Source of the DNA: JAXMHB01 sp046346965
GTDB taxonomy: Bacteria; Pseudomonadota; Gammaproteobacteria; Xanthomonadales; SZUA-5
Assembly: GCA_046346965.1 (NCBI GenBank)
Contig: JAXMHB010000010.1
Span: 1-64,000, forward strand
Reading direction: 5' to 3'
DNA: 64,000 nucleotides
Below the pieces are notes generated by a model. That model searched no databases and was not told the DNA's origin. It saw only the letters and a program-made list of their open reading frames with translations. A program made the translations under genes and the position numbers. Positions 35,984-45,318 of the stretch are shown here, piece by piece (positions within the stretch are counted from its first letter, which is position 1; the number at the start of each line of letters is the position of its first letter).

Positions 35984-36541
35984 ATGCGCCCTAGTACCAA
36001 TCCTGCGAGCACTGACGTGCCCGAATCCACACCCGAAGCTCACCAATTGTTCGCGCAGTACTACCCTGAGCTGCGCGCATTGGCGCAGTCGGCCATCGCG
36101 CCCAACGACACGCTCAACACCACCGCGCTGATACACGAGTTGTATCTGCGGGTCGCGTCGCGTGCCGACTTGCGCTTTGAAGACCGCAGGGCTTTCTACG
36201 CCTACGCGGCACGGGCGATGCGGCATTTGTTGGTGGACCGCGCACGCACGCGGCAGCGCATCAAGCGTGGCGGCACAGACTGCCCGCTGGACCTGGACAC
36301 CCATGCCGAAGATGCAGCCATGCGCATCCAGGTGGATTCTGCACTGGAGCTGGACGAACTGCTGCGGCGACTTGCCAGCGAGCACAGCCGCAGCGCCGAG
36401 GTATTGGAACTCCACTACTTCGCCGGACTTCAGGGCGAGCAGATTGCCGAACTGATTGGGCTGACGCGCCGTACGATTGTGCGTGACCTGGAGTTTGCGC
36501 GCGCCTATCTGCGCGCGCATTGGACGGGAGCCGGCCAATGA
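35984..36541 (+). CDS. ECF-type RNA polymerase sigma factor (TIGR02999-like)
   Basis: This 185-residue protein has region 2 (FAQYYPELRALAQSAI; TTALIHELYLRVA; RAFYAYAARAMRHLLVDRARTR) and region 4 (VLELHYFAGLQGEQIAELIGLTRRTIVRDLEFARAYLR), the layout of the ECF subgroup usually encoded next to a Ser/Thr kinase. ATG 35984 is used; upstream TTG 35963 is less likely and no strong ribosome binding site is seen. It overlaps the kinase start by 4 bp. Expected to direct RNA polymerase to a small regulon; target promoters are unknown. Confidence 0.9.
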   Translation: MRPSTNPASTDVPESTPEAHQLFAQYYPELRALAQSAIAPNDTLNTTALIHELYLRVASRADLRFEDRRAFYAYAARAMRHLLVDRARTRQRIKRGGTDCPLDLDTHAEDAAMRIQVDSALELDELLRRLASEHSRSAEVLELHYFAGLQGEQIAELIGLTRRTIVRDLEFARAYLRAHWTGAGQ

Positions 36542-38487
36542 GCACCGCAGAGATGATGAGTTTGCGCGATCTCTACGAACAGGCCAGCGAACTCGCGCCC
36601 GAGCAACGCGCGGCATGGCTGCTGCAAAACTGCCCGGACCCAGCGCTCCGCGCGCAGGTACAGCGTCTGCTGGAAGTCACCGGCATTGATCCGCTGGCGC
36701 AATCGGCACGTGATCGCATTGCGGCCCTTGAAGCGCCGCCAACCCCGGTCCGGGAAATCGCCGGCTTCCGCCTGATCCGTCCGATCGGACACGGTGGCAT
36801 GGCCACGGTATGGCTGGCTGAGCGCACTGGCTTTGAGCAGCGCGTCGCCATCAAGCTCCTGCACCGCAGTCTGATCGGTGAACTGGAGCGTCAACTGTAC
36901 GAGCGCGAACGCCGAGTGCTCGCAAGCCTGGAACATCCGGGCATTGCGCGCCTGATCGACGGGGGCATCGACAACCAGCAGCCCTGGCTGGCGATGGAGT
37001 ACGTCGAAGGCGAGAACCTGCTCGACTACGCCCGCAACCGGCAGCTGTCTCCCAGAGATCGCATCGCACTGCTCTACGATGTGTGCGAGGCGGTTGCGGC
37101 GGCGCACGCACAACTGGTCGTCCACCGCGATCTGAAACCCGGCAATGTTCTCGTCGGGCCGGATGGTCGGATCAAGCTGCTCGACTTCGGCATCGCCAAG
37201 GTGCTGGCAGATGGCCCCGATCTCACCGCGCAGGGACACGCGGCATTCACGCCCGCCTATGCGGCGCCGGAGCAATTGCAGGGCCAGCCGACCGGCACCG
37301 CGACCGATGTGTATGCCCTCGGATTGATGGCCGTCGAGCTGTTGCTCGGATTCCGACCCACAGATCCGCATCGGCTGCCCCCATCCCACCTGCTTCTGCT
37401 GGCGGAGGACGCAGACCAGGCTACCCGCCGCAGCCTGGCGCGGTTTCTACGGGGCGATCTCGACAACGTTCTGCGCAAAGCGGTCGACGAGGACCCGCGG
37501 CGCCGCTATGCCGGCGCCCAGGCGCTGGCCGACGATCTTCGGCGCTTCCTTGCTCACCAGCCGGTGGCCGCCCATCCGCCCTCGCGCTGGTATCTCATGA
37601 GCAAGTTTGCGCGCCGCCATCGCGGCGGTGTGGTGGTCAGTGCCGTGCTGTCGATCGCCACCTTGCTGAGTCTGGCCCTGGCTTTGTGGTGGGGGGGACA
37701 AGCGCGCGAGCAGGCGCAGCTGGCACGCGCAGAGAGCACTCGCGCAGAGGCCGCGCTGCGCGTTTCTGAGCGCGCCGAGGCCTTCATCCTCGAGCTGTTC
37801 GGCGCCACTCTGCGGCCGCCGGATGGTGCGGAGGCTCCGAGTGGCCGCAATCTGCTGGTGCACGCCGAAGGCCAGATCGAGTCGCAGTTTGCGCAAGCGC
37901 CTGAGGTCGCTGTACGCCTGCTTGGCCAACTTGCCGTGGTTCACGAGTTGGCGGCAGCCCCGCAAGACGCGCAGCGACTGCGCGCCGCTGCCCGACGTCT
38001 TGCCGAGCGTCGCCTGGCGCCCACGGCAGAAGCGCGTCGAGCGGCCGTGTTCGCCGACGCAGCGGATCGGTCCCGTGCGGGCGAGCCGGCGGCCTTCGAC
38101 GACATGCGAGGCGTGGTGGCGGCCGAGACAGGCGACCCCGGCGCCGCGGCCGTTGGGCGGCGCCGGAGCTTGGCCATGCGGCTACTCGCCGCAGGTCAGG
38201 TCGATGAAGGCGCCACGCTGCTGACTCCGGCACTGGGCGGGCTGCGCGAGCTCTGTGACGCGGGTCAGGCCATCCAGTGCGAGCTCTTGCTCGCTACCCT
38301 AGAGATTGCGCCCGCAATGCTGGCCGAGCACCGTCCCGAGCAGGCGCGCGCCTTGGCAGCACAGGCGGTGGCCGAGATCCGCCGCCAGCTAGGTGCGGAC
38401 GATCCGCGCACCGTCGGTGCTCAGCGCTTGCTGGATCTGCTCAACGAGCCGCAAGCCACTGCGTCGGCAGGCAAGACGGCCGATTAG
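36538..38487 (+). CDS. Membrane-anchored Hanks-type serine/threonine protein kinase
   Basis: This 649-residue protein has a kinase domain at about residues 76-340. It shows the glycine loop IGHGGMATVW (83-92), catalytic Lys106 (VAIKLL), HRDLKPGNVLV (HRD at 196-198), DFG at 216-218 and an APEQ activation segment, so it should be active. An N-terminal helical tail precedes it. A membrane helix lies at about 362-386, followed by an extracytoplasmic helical domain of about 260 residues with TPR-like character. It overlaps the sigma factor gene (ATGA), a common pairing in which the kinase is thought to control the ECF factor. Confidence 0.93.
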   Translation: MSTAEMMSLRDLYEQASELAPEQRAAWLLQNCPDPALRAQVQRLLEVTGIDPLAQSARDRIAALEAPPTPVREIAGFRLIRPIGHGGMATVWLAERTGFEQRVAIKLLHRSLIGELERQLYERERRVLASLEHPGIARLIDGGIDNQQPWLAMEYVEGENLLDYARNRQLSPRDRIALLYDVCEAVAAAHAQLVVHRDLKPGNVLVGPDGRIKLLDFGIAKVLADGPDLTAQGHAAFTPAYAAPEQLQGQPTGTATDVYALGLMAVELLLGFRPTDPHRLPPSHLLLLAEDADQATRRSLARFLRGDLDNVLRKAVDEDPRRRYAGAQALADDLRRFLAHQPVAAHPPSRWYLMSKFARRHRGGVVVSAVLSIATLLSLALALWWGGQAREQAQLARAESTRAEAALRVSERAEAFILELFGATLRPPDGAEAPSGRNLLVHAEGQIESQFAQAPEVAVRLLGQLAVVHELAAAPQDAQRLRAAARRLAERRLAPTAEARRAAVFADAADRSRAGEPAAFDDMRGVVAAETGDPGAAAVGRRRSLAMRLLAAGQVDEGATLLTPALGGLRELCDAGQAIQCELLLATLEIAPAMLAEHRPEQARALAAQAVAEIRRQLGADDPRTVGAQRLLDLLNEPQATASAGKTAD

Positions 38488-38506
38488 CGTCCCGAGGACG
38501 CCAGAC

Positions 38507-38529
38507 GGACCCGGCAACTGGCCGGGTCC
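38507..38529. terminator. Hairpin downstream of the kinase gene
   Basis: ggacccggc, loop aactg, gccgggtcc: a 9-bp perfect stem 19 bp after the kinase stop. No T tract follows, so it may be a weak terminator or a transcript-stabilising element. Confidence 0.45.
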
Positions 38530-38669
38530 GCAAAGGCTAGCGGAACGGGCGTTGCGGTGGACTCGCTGTCAACGATGATCGATTGGCTCCGCACGAACGT
38601 CCCCGCCCCTATGCCGCTGATCTGCTTGGCGCTACGCTAACCCCGCGTCGGGCGGCTCAGGAGAAGCGC

Positions 38670-40040
38670 ATGGACCAGCGTAGGACGTGGCGGATGGCCT
38701 GCGTCATCAGCATCGGGAGCCTGCTGGTCGCGGCTCCGGTGTTGGGCTTGGAATGGGGAAAGGGTCCGATGCCGAGCCCGCAGATGGCGGCCTTCTGGAC
38801 CCAGGTTCATGCGCAGGATGACGAGGATTTCGACGCCGCGGCGCTGGATGACCCGGAGCTGTCGGCGGACGACAACGGCGGCGCCGATGCAGAAGCTGGC
38901 GCTGAGGATGCGGAAAGCTGGGACGAATCCACCGACGAAAGCGCGGCGCCCGATGAGTCCTCCGATAGCGGTGACGCAGCGTCGCCGCAGGGCGAGGACC
39001 CGGCGACGCAAGCCGAAGAACCAGCCACGCAGCCCGAGCCCACCGCGCCTTCGACCTTTGAACGTACCAGGCAGCATCTGGAAGACTGCGTGATGGAACC
39101 GCAGCCGCAGCCGTGCGACAACTGCGACAGCAGTAACGACCCGAAAGAGGCGGCCGAAAGGGCGGAGATCGACCGGCGCAACCGCGAGCGTGAAGCGCGC
39201 TGCCCGCAATCGGCGACAGCATGGCCCGCAGATGGCTCTGGCAGCTGCAGCGCGTCGCCGACCTCGCGCGGCTACTGCACCAGTGGCCGCAGACTGATCG
39301 CGGACGGAAGTGATCTGCCGCCCGTGTGTGTCACCAGCACGGGCGCAGACCATGCCGACGGCTTTCGCGCCGAGTACTGCGCGGTGCAGTCACCGCGCTA
39401 CCAGCAGCTGCGCGGCCTGCTGCAGCAAGCAGGCACGCTGGACCAATTGGTCGCGCAGTTGAACGGCTATCTGAAGCTGCCCGCCGACGTCAGCATCAGC
39501 ATGAGCGAGTGCGGACGACCGAATGCCTACTACCACCGGCCGACGCGTTCGATCCAGCTCTGCTACGAACTGGTCGATGGCTATTTCGCGCTCTACCAGG
39601 GCGATGGTCTGCGCGGCGAGGCGCTCAATGCCGCGGTCGACCGCGCGCTCGCCTTCGTGTTCTACCAGAAGCTCGGCAGCGCGCTGATCGATGTGCTGGA
39701 CCTGCCGATGCATGGCAACGAAACTGCTGCCGTCGACCAGATCGCCAGCTACCTCGTGGCCGGCATCGACGGTCGCGAAGGTCGAGCCATCCTGGATGGC
39801 GCGCGCGCCCTGTTCCGTCTGGCCAGCCAGCAAACGACGCTTGCCGCGGAAGCCGCGGATGCGCAGGCGCAGCGGCTCGACAATCTGGCCTGCTGGGCCT
39901 ACGGCCAGAATCCGCAGCAAGGCGCGGATCTGGTGGCGGACGGCACGCTGAGTGCTGAACGCGCCGGCCAGTGCCCGGGCGAGTGGCAGCGCATGGACAT
40001 CGCCTGGAGCCGATTGCTCAAGCCCGTGCTGCTGAGGTGA
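38670..40040 (+). CDS. Secreted DUF4344-like protein with degenerate metallopeptidase motif
   Basis: This 456-residue protein has a signal peptide (about 1-27). A long acidic, Asp/Glu/Ser/Ala-rich linker (about 50-130), a Cys-rich middle (CVMEPQPQPCDNC and others) and a C-terminal domain follow. The C-terminal segment FVFYQKLGSALIDVLDLPMHGNETAAVDQIA (quoted in part) aligns with the DUF4344 putative metallopeptidase core, normally HELGHALID.LDLPVLG. Here HExxH has become QKLGS, losing both histidines and the glutamate, so it should be catalytically dead. AGGAG ribosome binding site. Its stop overlaps the next gene by 4 bp. Confidence 0.65.
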   Translation: MDQRRTWRMACVISIGSLLVAAPVLGLEWGKGPMPSPQMAAFWTQVHAQDDEDFDAAALDDPELSADDNGGADAEAGAEDAESWDESTDESAAPDESSDSGDAASPQGEDPATQAEEPATQPEPTAPSTFERTRQHLEDCVMEPQPQPCDNCDSSNDPKEAAERAEIDRRNREREARCPQSATAWPADGSGSCSASPTSRGYCTSGRRLIADGSDLPPVCVTSTGADHADGFRAEYCAVQSPRYQQLRGLLQQAGTLDQLVAQLNGYLKLPADVSISMSECGRPNAYYHRPTRSIQLCYELVDGYFALYQGDGLRGEALNAAVDRALAFVFYQKLGSALIDVLDLPMHGNETAAVDQIASYLVAGIDGREGRAILDGARALFRLASQQTTLAAEAADAQAQRLDNLACWAYGQNPQQGADLVADGTLSAERAGQCPGEWQRMDIAWSRLLKPVLLR

Positions 40041-41188
40041 GGTGGGCGGCGTGGCTGTGCCTGGTCCTGGCGGGCGCCGCACAGGCGCGCGCCTGGGACT
40101 GGGCCAACGATCCGCGCCGACTGGTGGCGCACCCGGTGACCGAGTTCGCCGAGCTGCCGCTGACCGGTGCGGTGCCGGCTGCAAGGCTTCCCTATGCGGA
40201 CGCCCAGTGGCTGCATTTCCGCGCGGGCATCGCCTACCGCTGGCGCTCGCGCGATCCGGCCTACGCGGCGAGCACCGGGCCCGGCAACTGGGCCCTGTTC
40301 CAGATCCAATCGCCCGCACGCGAGCAGGCGCTGCACATGAGCCGCGCGGCGCTGGCCGAGTTGTCGCCCGCCGAAAAGTACGATCTCGCGCGCGGCCGCT
40401 ACGACTATCCGCTGACGCGCCGCGTGCTTGACGATCCCACGGTCAATCCCTTCGCGGACCCGTCCAGCGGCATTTGTCACGGCACCGCGGCCGCGATGAT
40501 CGCGCAGGAGGAACCGCTGGCGGTCGAGGCACGTAACCCCGACGGTATCCGCGTGCCCTTTACCGCCACCGACATCAAGGCGCTGATCGGCCAGGCCTAC
40601 GCCAGCACCCGCCTGCACACCGCCATGCTCGGTCGCGGCTGCCGCGGCGCGCCGAACGGCGTGCCCGATGTCACCGGCTGCCTGGACGTCAATGCGGGCG
40701 CCTTCCACATTGCGCTGGCAAACCTGATCGGCCGCCAGGGACAGCCCTTCATTGCCGAAATCGATGCCGCCGCAGCGGTCTGGAACTACCCCGTGCAAGG
40801 CTATGCCAGCGAGGTCATCGAGGAATCCCCACCCGCGCGGCGATCAGCCCAAGGCAGCACACGACGGCTGCGCGTCCGCACCACCTTGGACTTCGCCGGA
40901 ATCGCCGACGTCCCCAGCGATGATGATCACCGCCCTGCCGGGGCATCCACGCGCAGCGCAGCACCGCCCTACCGCATCGACTACTGGCTGGACCTCGACG
41001 CCAGTGGGCGCATCCTCGGCGGCGACTGGTTGACCGACACGCACCCAGACTACCTGTGGCTGGCAACCTGCCCCGGCTTCAGCGGCGAATTCGCCGAATT
41101 GGCGCAGCTGTACAAAACAGCCTCCGGACACCGCGACGCCTGTAGGCTGAAGTCGTTACCGTCGACCGCAAGCACGGACCGCCGCTGA
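40037..41188 (+). CDS. Secreted transglutaminase-elicitor-like protein
   Basis: This 383-residue protein starts at GTG 40037, overlapping the upstream stop (GTGA), with a signal peptide (WLCLVLAGAAQARA). The central segment SSGICHGTAAAMIAQEEP, followed by DGIRVPFTATDIKALIGQAYA, resembles the transglutaminase-elicitor domain of oomycete and bacterial proteins (CHGWAPAA...PEP...IPFGSSDVKALLSYYYA). The candidate catalytic Cys is in GICHG. The C-terminus keeps IDYWLDLDASGRILGG, a typical late strand of that fold. The coupled DUF4344-like gene suggests the two secreted proteins act together. Family assignment is by motif resemblance. Confidence 0.6.
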   Translation: MRWAAWLCLVLAGAAQARAWDWANDPRRLVAHPVTEFAELPLTGAVPAARLPYADAQWLHFRAGIAYRWRSRDPAYAASTGPGNWALFQIQSPAREQALHMSRAALAELSPAEKYDLARGRYDYPLTRRVLDDPTVNPFADPSSGICHGTAAAMIAQEEPLAVEARNPDGIRVPFTATDIKALIGQAYASTRLHTAMLGRGCRGAPNGVPDVTGCLDVNAGAFHIALANLIGRQGQPFIAEIDAAAAVWNYPVQGYASEVIEESPPARRSAQGSTRRLRVRTTLDFAGIADVPSDDDHRPAGASTRSAAPPYRIDYWLDLDASGRILGGDWLTDTHPDYLWLATCPGFSGEFAELAQLYKTASGHRDACRLKSLPSTASTDRR

Positions 41189-41234
41189 CATATCGGAGAC
41201 GCGCGATCCCCCATTGCAGCTTCGAGCCCGCCAG

Positions 41235-41443
41235 CCGCTGACTTTCGACCAGACCCCAACGTCGCGGCGTCATTGCGAAGTCCTCGTCCGCCGCGCGGAC
41301 GAGGGCTGCGGCAATCCAGCTGTGGCCTTTGCTGTCTTCGCCGAAGTCGATGCGCCCGGACGCCTGAAGCAACGGCGCACAGCTGGTTTGCCACACCGCC
41401 TCGACGCCTATGGGCGCCGCGGCAGCTGGCAATGACGCCAGCG
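41235..41443. repeat. REP-like composite element (inverted pair), copy 1
   Basis: A forward half (ggcgtcattgcgaag, hairpin cctcgtccg...cggacgagg, gcaatccagc; 41266-41320) and an inverted half (tttgccacacc...gacgcc...gggcgccgcggc...ggcaatgacgcc; 41381-41443) are joined by about 60 bp. The same arrangement, including the linker, recurs at 48475-48680. This element fills most of the 434-bp gap 41189-41622, which otherwise shows no gene. Confidence 0.7.
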
Positions 41444-41622
41444 TGTTGGGGCTGTCGCCCTCTGTTCACAATGCTTTACGCCGCTGCATACTCGTCGGCG
41501 CCAGCGAATTCCGCGTCTTCAATCGAATGGCTCAGCTCTCCTGACGCGCTGCGCCGGTTCAGAACACGTGTCAAGGCAAGCGGGATCACCCTGGCTTAAC
41601 TCAACTGTTCGGAGGCCTCCCC

Positions 41623-42792
41623 ATGGAATGCTCCACAACCACCTACCTTCCGCGACTGGCATTGCTCGCCGGCTTGACTTGCGGGTTGCCCGCGACCGCG
41701 CAGTCGCCGTTGCTGATGAACGCCTTCGAGGTAGACCGCGCCGGCACGACACTGGTGGGTGGCGCGCGAACGACGCTCATCGACCGGAACGGGAATGTCA
41801 TCGCGTGCATCGCCGAGCAATCCCCCCGCGAGGCGGTGGCAAGACTGGACGGTCCCGGCTTCTTGGTTCGCGGCAATAACGACGTCGCCCAAATGAACGG
41901 TCGCGGCGAGTACGAATGGCGCGTCGGCACCGGCTTCTTTGGCGCGGCCCTTCCGCTGCGCGAAGGCGGTGCGATGACGTGGAACGTGAGGATGGGAAGC
42001 AATGTGGTCGAGTTCCGCCGGCTCGATGTGGCCGGTATTGACGTCTGGCGGGTAGAGCCCCTGCGTACCGCCGATCCCGCCCAGCTCGAAATGCTGGTCG
42101 ACGACCGAGGACGCACGATCTACAGTCTGCCGGTAGGCCGGACACAACAGGGGTGCCGCAGCGAAGTGGGAATGCTGGATGCATCCGGCCAGCTCACCTG
42201 GTCGCAGCAAGAACTCCAGGCGTCTTGCACAGCCGGCGCGCTGGCTGATGACGGTCGCGGCGATTTCTGGTGGTACCTCCGCCCCACTTTCTTCCGGATC
42301 AGCCCTTGGGGATTGCCGCTGGCGTCCTACCAGGCCTCCGCACTCACGCCCGCTGCGCAGATCTGGTATCGACCCGCATCCGCTGGCGGTGACGCGCTCT
42401 GGACTCGGGCTGACACTGCGGACGGCAGTGTCGATCTGGTCCGCCTGCTTCCGGAAGGCAAGTCCGCTCGCTTTCGGACTGGGCACAATGTCGTCACGCA
42501 AGTTGTTGCCGACGGCGACCGCGCCTGGATCGCGGCGAACACCCAGAAATTCGGAGGCAACGAGGAATACACCATCGACCAATATTCGGCCGCCGGTCGG
42601 CGTTGGTCGAGGACCATTCCTGGCCCGCTCCTCGCCCGTCTTCGGGTCCAGCCGGGTGCTGACCTCCGTCTGCTCAGCCGCGAGCGCAACGGAATCTCGG
42701 TGCGACGCATTTCCGCCGACAACGGACATGTGATGTGGAAGCTGAGCGCCGCGGATCTCCAGCGTGGATGCGACGCGCTGACAGACCAATGA
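41623..42792 (+). CDS. Secreted beta-propeller-like protein of unknown function
   Basis: This 389-residue protein has a signal peptide (about 1-26, ending PATAQ) and repeated short beta elements such as GGARTTLIDRNGNVIACI, LDGPGFLVRGNNDVAQMNGRGEYEWRVG (seen in parts) and LDASGQLTWSQQEL. These are reminiscent of PQQ-type or WD-like propeller blades. It has four cysteines in the mature part and no catalytic motif. It stands alone between two repeat-filled gaps on the plus strand. Function unknown. Confidence 0.7.
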   Translation: MECSTTTYLPRLALLAGLTCGLPATAQSPLLMNAFEVDRAGTTLVGGARTTLIDRNGNVIACIAEQSPREAVARLDGPGFLVRGNNDVAQMNGRGEYEWRVGTGFFGAALPLREGGAMTWNVRMGSNVVEFRRLDVAGIDVWRVEPLRTADPAQLEMLVDDRGRTIYSLPVGRTQQGCRSEVGMLDASGQLTWSQQELQASCTAGALADDGRGDFWWYLRPTFFRISPWGLPLASYQASALTPAAQIWYRPASAGGDALWTRADTADGSVDLVRLLPEGKSARFRTGHNVVTQVVADGDRAWIAANTQKFGGNEEYTIDQYSAAGRRWSRTIPGPLLARLRVQPGADLRLLSRERNGISVRRISADNGHVMWKLSAADLQRGCDALTDQ

Positions 42793-42986
42793 AGCACTGA
42801 ACGTCAAATACGACAGCACAAAGCTGGCTTGCCGCCGCGACGCCCACGGGCGCCGCGGCGGTTCGCAATGTGGGCGAGTCGCGCCGCCGGACGAGTACCC
42901 GAAATCCATGGCCTCAGCTGCTGTGGAGTTAGTCGATGCGGATGGACCGATAACGGACCCGAAGTAGCCGGCCCACCACGAAGCGA

Positions 42987-43545
42987 ACGTAGCGCGGCTC
43001 CGTGCGCGCGGATGCTTCGCCTTTGCGATGGAATCTATCGCGCCGGCGGCCGCGTCTTTATCGACGCCCGACCCACGCATGTCTCACGCCGGAACAGCGC
43101 CGGGCGCCTCGCGTATGCGGCCGTGTGGCCAGACCACACATCAATGACGCGAAGGACCCGGCCTACGTTCCGCCCTGCTGCCGGCGCACTGAGTGTCCCA
43201 AATCGATTTCGACGTAGCGCGGCTCCGTGCGCGCGGATGCTTCGGCTTTGCGATGGAATCTATCGCGCCGGCGGCCGCGTCTTTATCGACGCCCGACCTA
43301 GGTGCACACGCATGTCTCACTCCGGAGAAGCGCCGGGCGCCTCGCGTATGCGACCGTGTGGCCAGACCGCGCATCAGGGACGCGAAGGACCCGGCCTACG
43401 TTCCGCCCTGCTGCCGTCGCACTGAGGAGAAGCGCCGGGCGCCTCGCGTACGCAGCCGTGTGGTCAGACTGCGCATCAGGGACGCGAAGGACCCGGCCTA
43501 CGTCCCGCCCTGCTGCCGGCGCACTGAGTGTCCCAAATCGATTTC
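42987..43545. repeat. Tandem 225-bp repeat (two full units plus a half unit)
   Basis: Units begin acgtagcgcggctccgtgcg at 42987 and 43212, exactly 225 bp apart; a third partial copy (43428-43545) repeats the second half and ends tgtcccaaatcgattt. The sequence is rich in taacgtaggccgggtcctt-type words when read on the reverse strand. Partial copies recur in inverted orientation at 54.07-54.73 kb. Frames across it are spurious. It accounts for most of the 775-bp gap 42793-43567. The first 190 bp of that gap carry a REP-like half element at 42826-42880. Confidence 0.75.
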
Positions 43546-43567
43546 CGCAGAGGCGAATTCACCGACC

Positions 43568-44152
43568 TCATCGCTTCGGTGCGTCGATCATCACCACGAC
43601 CCACGTGCACGCTTCGCTTCCGACTACCCGCCAACCATGTGCAGTGCCGCGCTGAACGAGCACATCGCCAGGCTCGAGAATCGTCGATCCGGTGTCCAGG
43701 ATCAGCTCCAGCCGGCCCGATACGATGACGCCGAGGTCGAGTGTGGGCGTGGCGTGCGCGGGGTACTCGAAACCGGGCGGCCAAGTGATCCGGCGACCGA
43801 TCACGCCGCCGGTCGGGGCGTGATTGGACAGCTCCCAATCCTTGGCGGGCTCCAGGGGCCCATCCAGCGACGCCGGAACCTGCCGGGCTACCCAGAAATC
43901 CATGCCCTGAGCGCCTTCGTCTTCGTTCCACATGGCACTCGCAGGCGGCGGTGCGTCCGTGGTGATGCACGATCGGCCATGCGGGTCGACGCCAGTCACG
44001 ACACGCCGCCCTACTGGCTTCGCGCGTGGCGTGGTCTGCGCGCAGCCAGCAGCGGCCTCCTGTGCTCGGGTCCAGAGTGCAGCCAGGGCGACCAACGCAG
44101 TCCCGACAAACCCGCGACGCTGTTTGGACTCGACTCTCTCGGGCTTGGCCAT
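43568..44152 (-). CDS. Exported cupin-domain protein
   Basis: This 194-residue protein starts at 44152 after an AGGAG ribosome binding site. The N-terminus ESKQRRGFVGTALVALAALW looks like a Tat-type signal (RRGFVG plus a hydrophobic run). The C-terminal half is a single cupin: FEYPAHATPTLDLGVIVSGRLELILD (motif 1 with His), then ILEPGDVLVQRGTAHGWRV (motif 2 with GDV and His). Binding of a divalent metal is likely, but the enzyme activity is not evident. The 3' end abuts the tandem 225-bp repeat array. Confidence 0.82.
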   Translation of the reverse strand: MAKPERVESKQRRGFVGTALVALAALWTRAQEAAAGCAQTTPRAKPVGRRVVTGVDPHGRSCITTDAPPPASAMWNEDEGAQGMDFWVARQVPASLDGPLEPAKDWELSNHAPTGGVIGRRITWPPGFEYPAHATPTLDLGVIVSGRLELILDTGSTILEPGDVLVQRGTAHGWRVVGSEACTWVVVMIDAPKR

Positions 44153-44359
44153 GATCATCTCCTGAAGGTCTGTTCCGAGCGCGAGTCTGGCACGGAAGGT
44201 CCGCCGCGGTTGCCGCCATACGTGTGCCACGGCCAACCAATTTCACTGCCAAACGAGGCCTTGCCCCGCCCATCGCAGTCGAAAGTCAGCAGGAAACGCC
44301 AAGGCACTGGTGGGGCAGCACGTGCTGAGCGCCGAGCTACGCGAACCTTCCAGCGGCAC

Positions 44360-45118
44360 TCAGATCCGAGGACGCGTGGCGCGCCGCCACGCCCAGCGCC
44401 AGCCGAGCGCGAGCGGGAACGCCGCCAGCATCAAGGGCAGGAAGTAGCCCAGATACTCGGCGAGGCTGTAGGCGCCATCGGCGAGGTTGTCGACGAAGCC
44501 TGTCCAGAGATCATGGACGCTGCGGCCCTCGTCGACGTAGGGGCTGCGCCAGTTCAATTGCAGCAAATTGGTCTCGATGCGGCGCCGCTGCTGCGCGGCG
44601 GTCTGGTTCAAGTCGGCCAGTTGACTGTCCACGCTGGCCAACTGTTGCGACAGGCTGATCAGCTCACTCACCCCCAGATCCCGGCGCTCGGTGAAGGCCA
44701 GCAACTGGCTACGCTGGCGCGTCAACAGATCGCGCTGGGACTCGACATCCTGGACGGCGTCGGCCAGATCCTCGGCGCGCGTCTGCCGCTCGATCTGGCG
44801 GCCACCGCTGCCGGCCAGCTCGACCAAAGGATCGATCGCAGCCGGCACCGCGCGCAGGCGCAAGGCCTTGCGCTCGTCGCTGGATTCAATCGCCAGCACG
44901 CTGCAAGCGCCAAAGCGCTCCTCGGTGCACGCCACTCGAACAGCGTCTACGCGCTGCTGCATCGCCTGCGCCGGCGTTTCAAAAGACAACTCGTGCTCGT
45001 ACGCCAGAATAGACCCGGGCTTGGCAAGCTCGCCGACCCGCTCATCCGCGCCCGCGCTGTCGGCCGACACAGGCTCCTTCTTGCACCCGTTCAACACCAG
45101 CAACAGCAGCGCGAACAT
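44360..45118 (-). CDS. DUF4349-family lipoprotein
   Basis: This 252-residue protein begins FALLLLVLNGCKKEP, a lipobox with Cys at about residue 12. A domain with LSFETPAQAMQQRVDAV...ERFGACSVLAIE (cysteines), a long coiled coil (about 105-190, QRDLLTRQRSQLLAFTERR and onward) and a C-terminal membrane helix (YLGYFLPLMLAAFPLALGW) follow. This is the DUF4349 layout. Start 45118 is the natural lipoprotein start; a TGGAG lies further upstream than ideal, so CTG/TTG starts slightly upstream are possible. Function unknown; envelope-anchored. Confidence 0.8.
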   Translation of the reverse strand: MFALLLLVLNGCKKEPVSADSAGADERVGELAKPGSILAYEHELSFETPAQAMQQRVDAVRVACTEERFGACSVLAIESSDERKALRLRAVPAAIDPLVELAGSGGRQIERQTRAEDLADAVQDVESQRDLLTRQRSQLLAFTERRDLGVSELISLSQQLASVDSQLADLNQTAAQQRRRIETNLLQLNWRSPYVDEGRSVHDLWTGFVDNLADGAYSLAEYLGYFLPLMLAAFPLALGWRWAWRRATRPRI

Positions 45119-45318
45119 CAGTAAACGAGTCTCCAGAGCACCCCGGTTTGGCCACCGCCCAATCAAAGCCCACGCGCGCCGCACCGCCGCTGAACGGCGC
45201 GATCTGCCGGTCGCCGGACGCCCGTTGGTTCTCACCACATGTGTTGCACTTGCTTGCTGCGGTGGTCCGGTGCTCTCATTTGGGCGCCCGTCGTTCCCCC
45301 ACCCAAGGAAATGCAGCA

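Noticed and set aside
42793..43567. Protein-coding genes across the tandem 225-bp repeat
   Set aside because: Frames of 70-200 residues are open on both strands but consist of the translated repeat, with no ribosome binding site or independent sequence.
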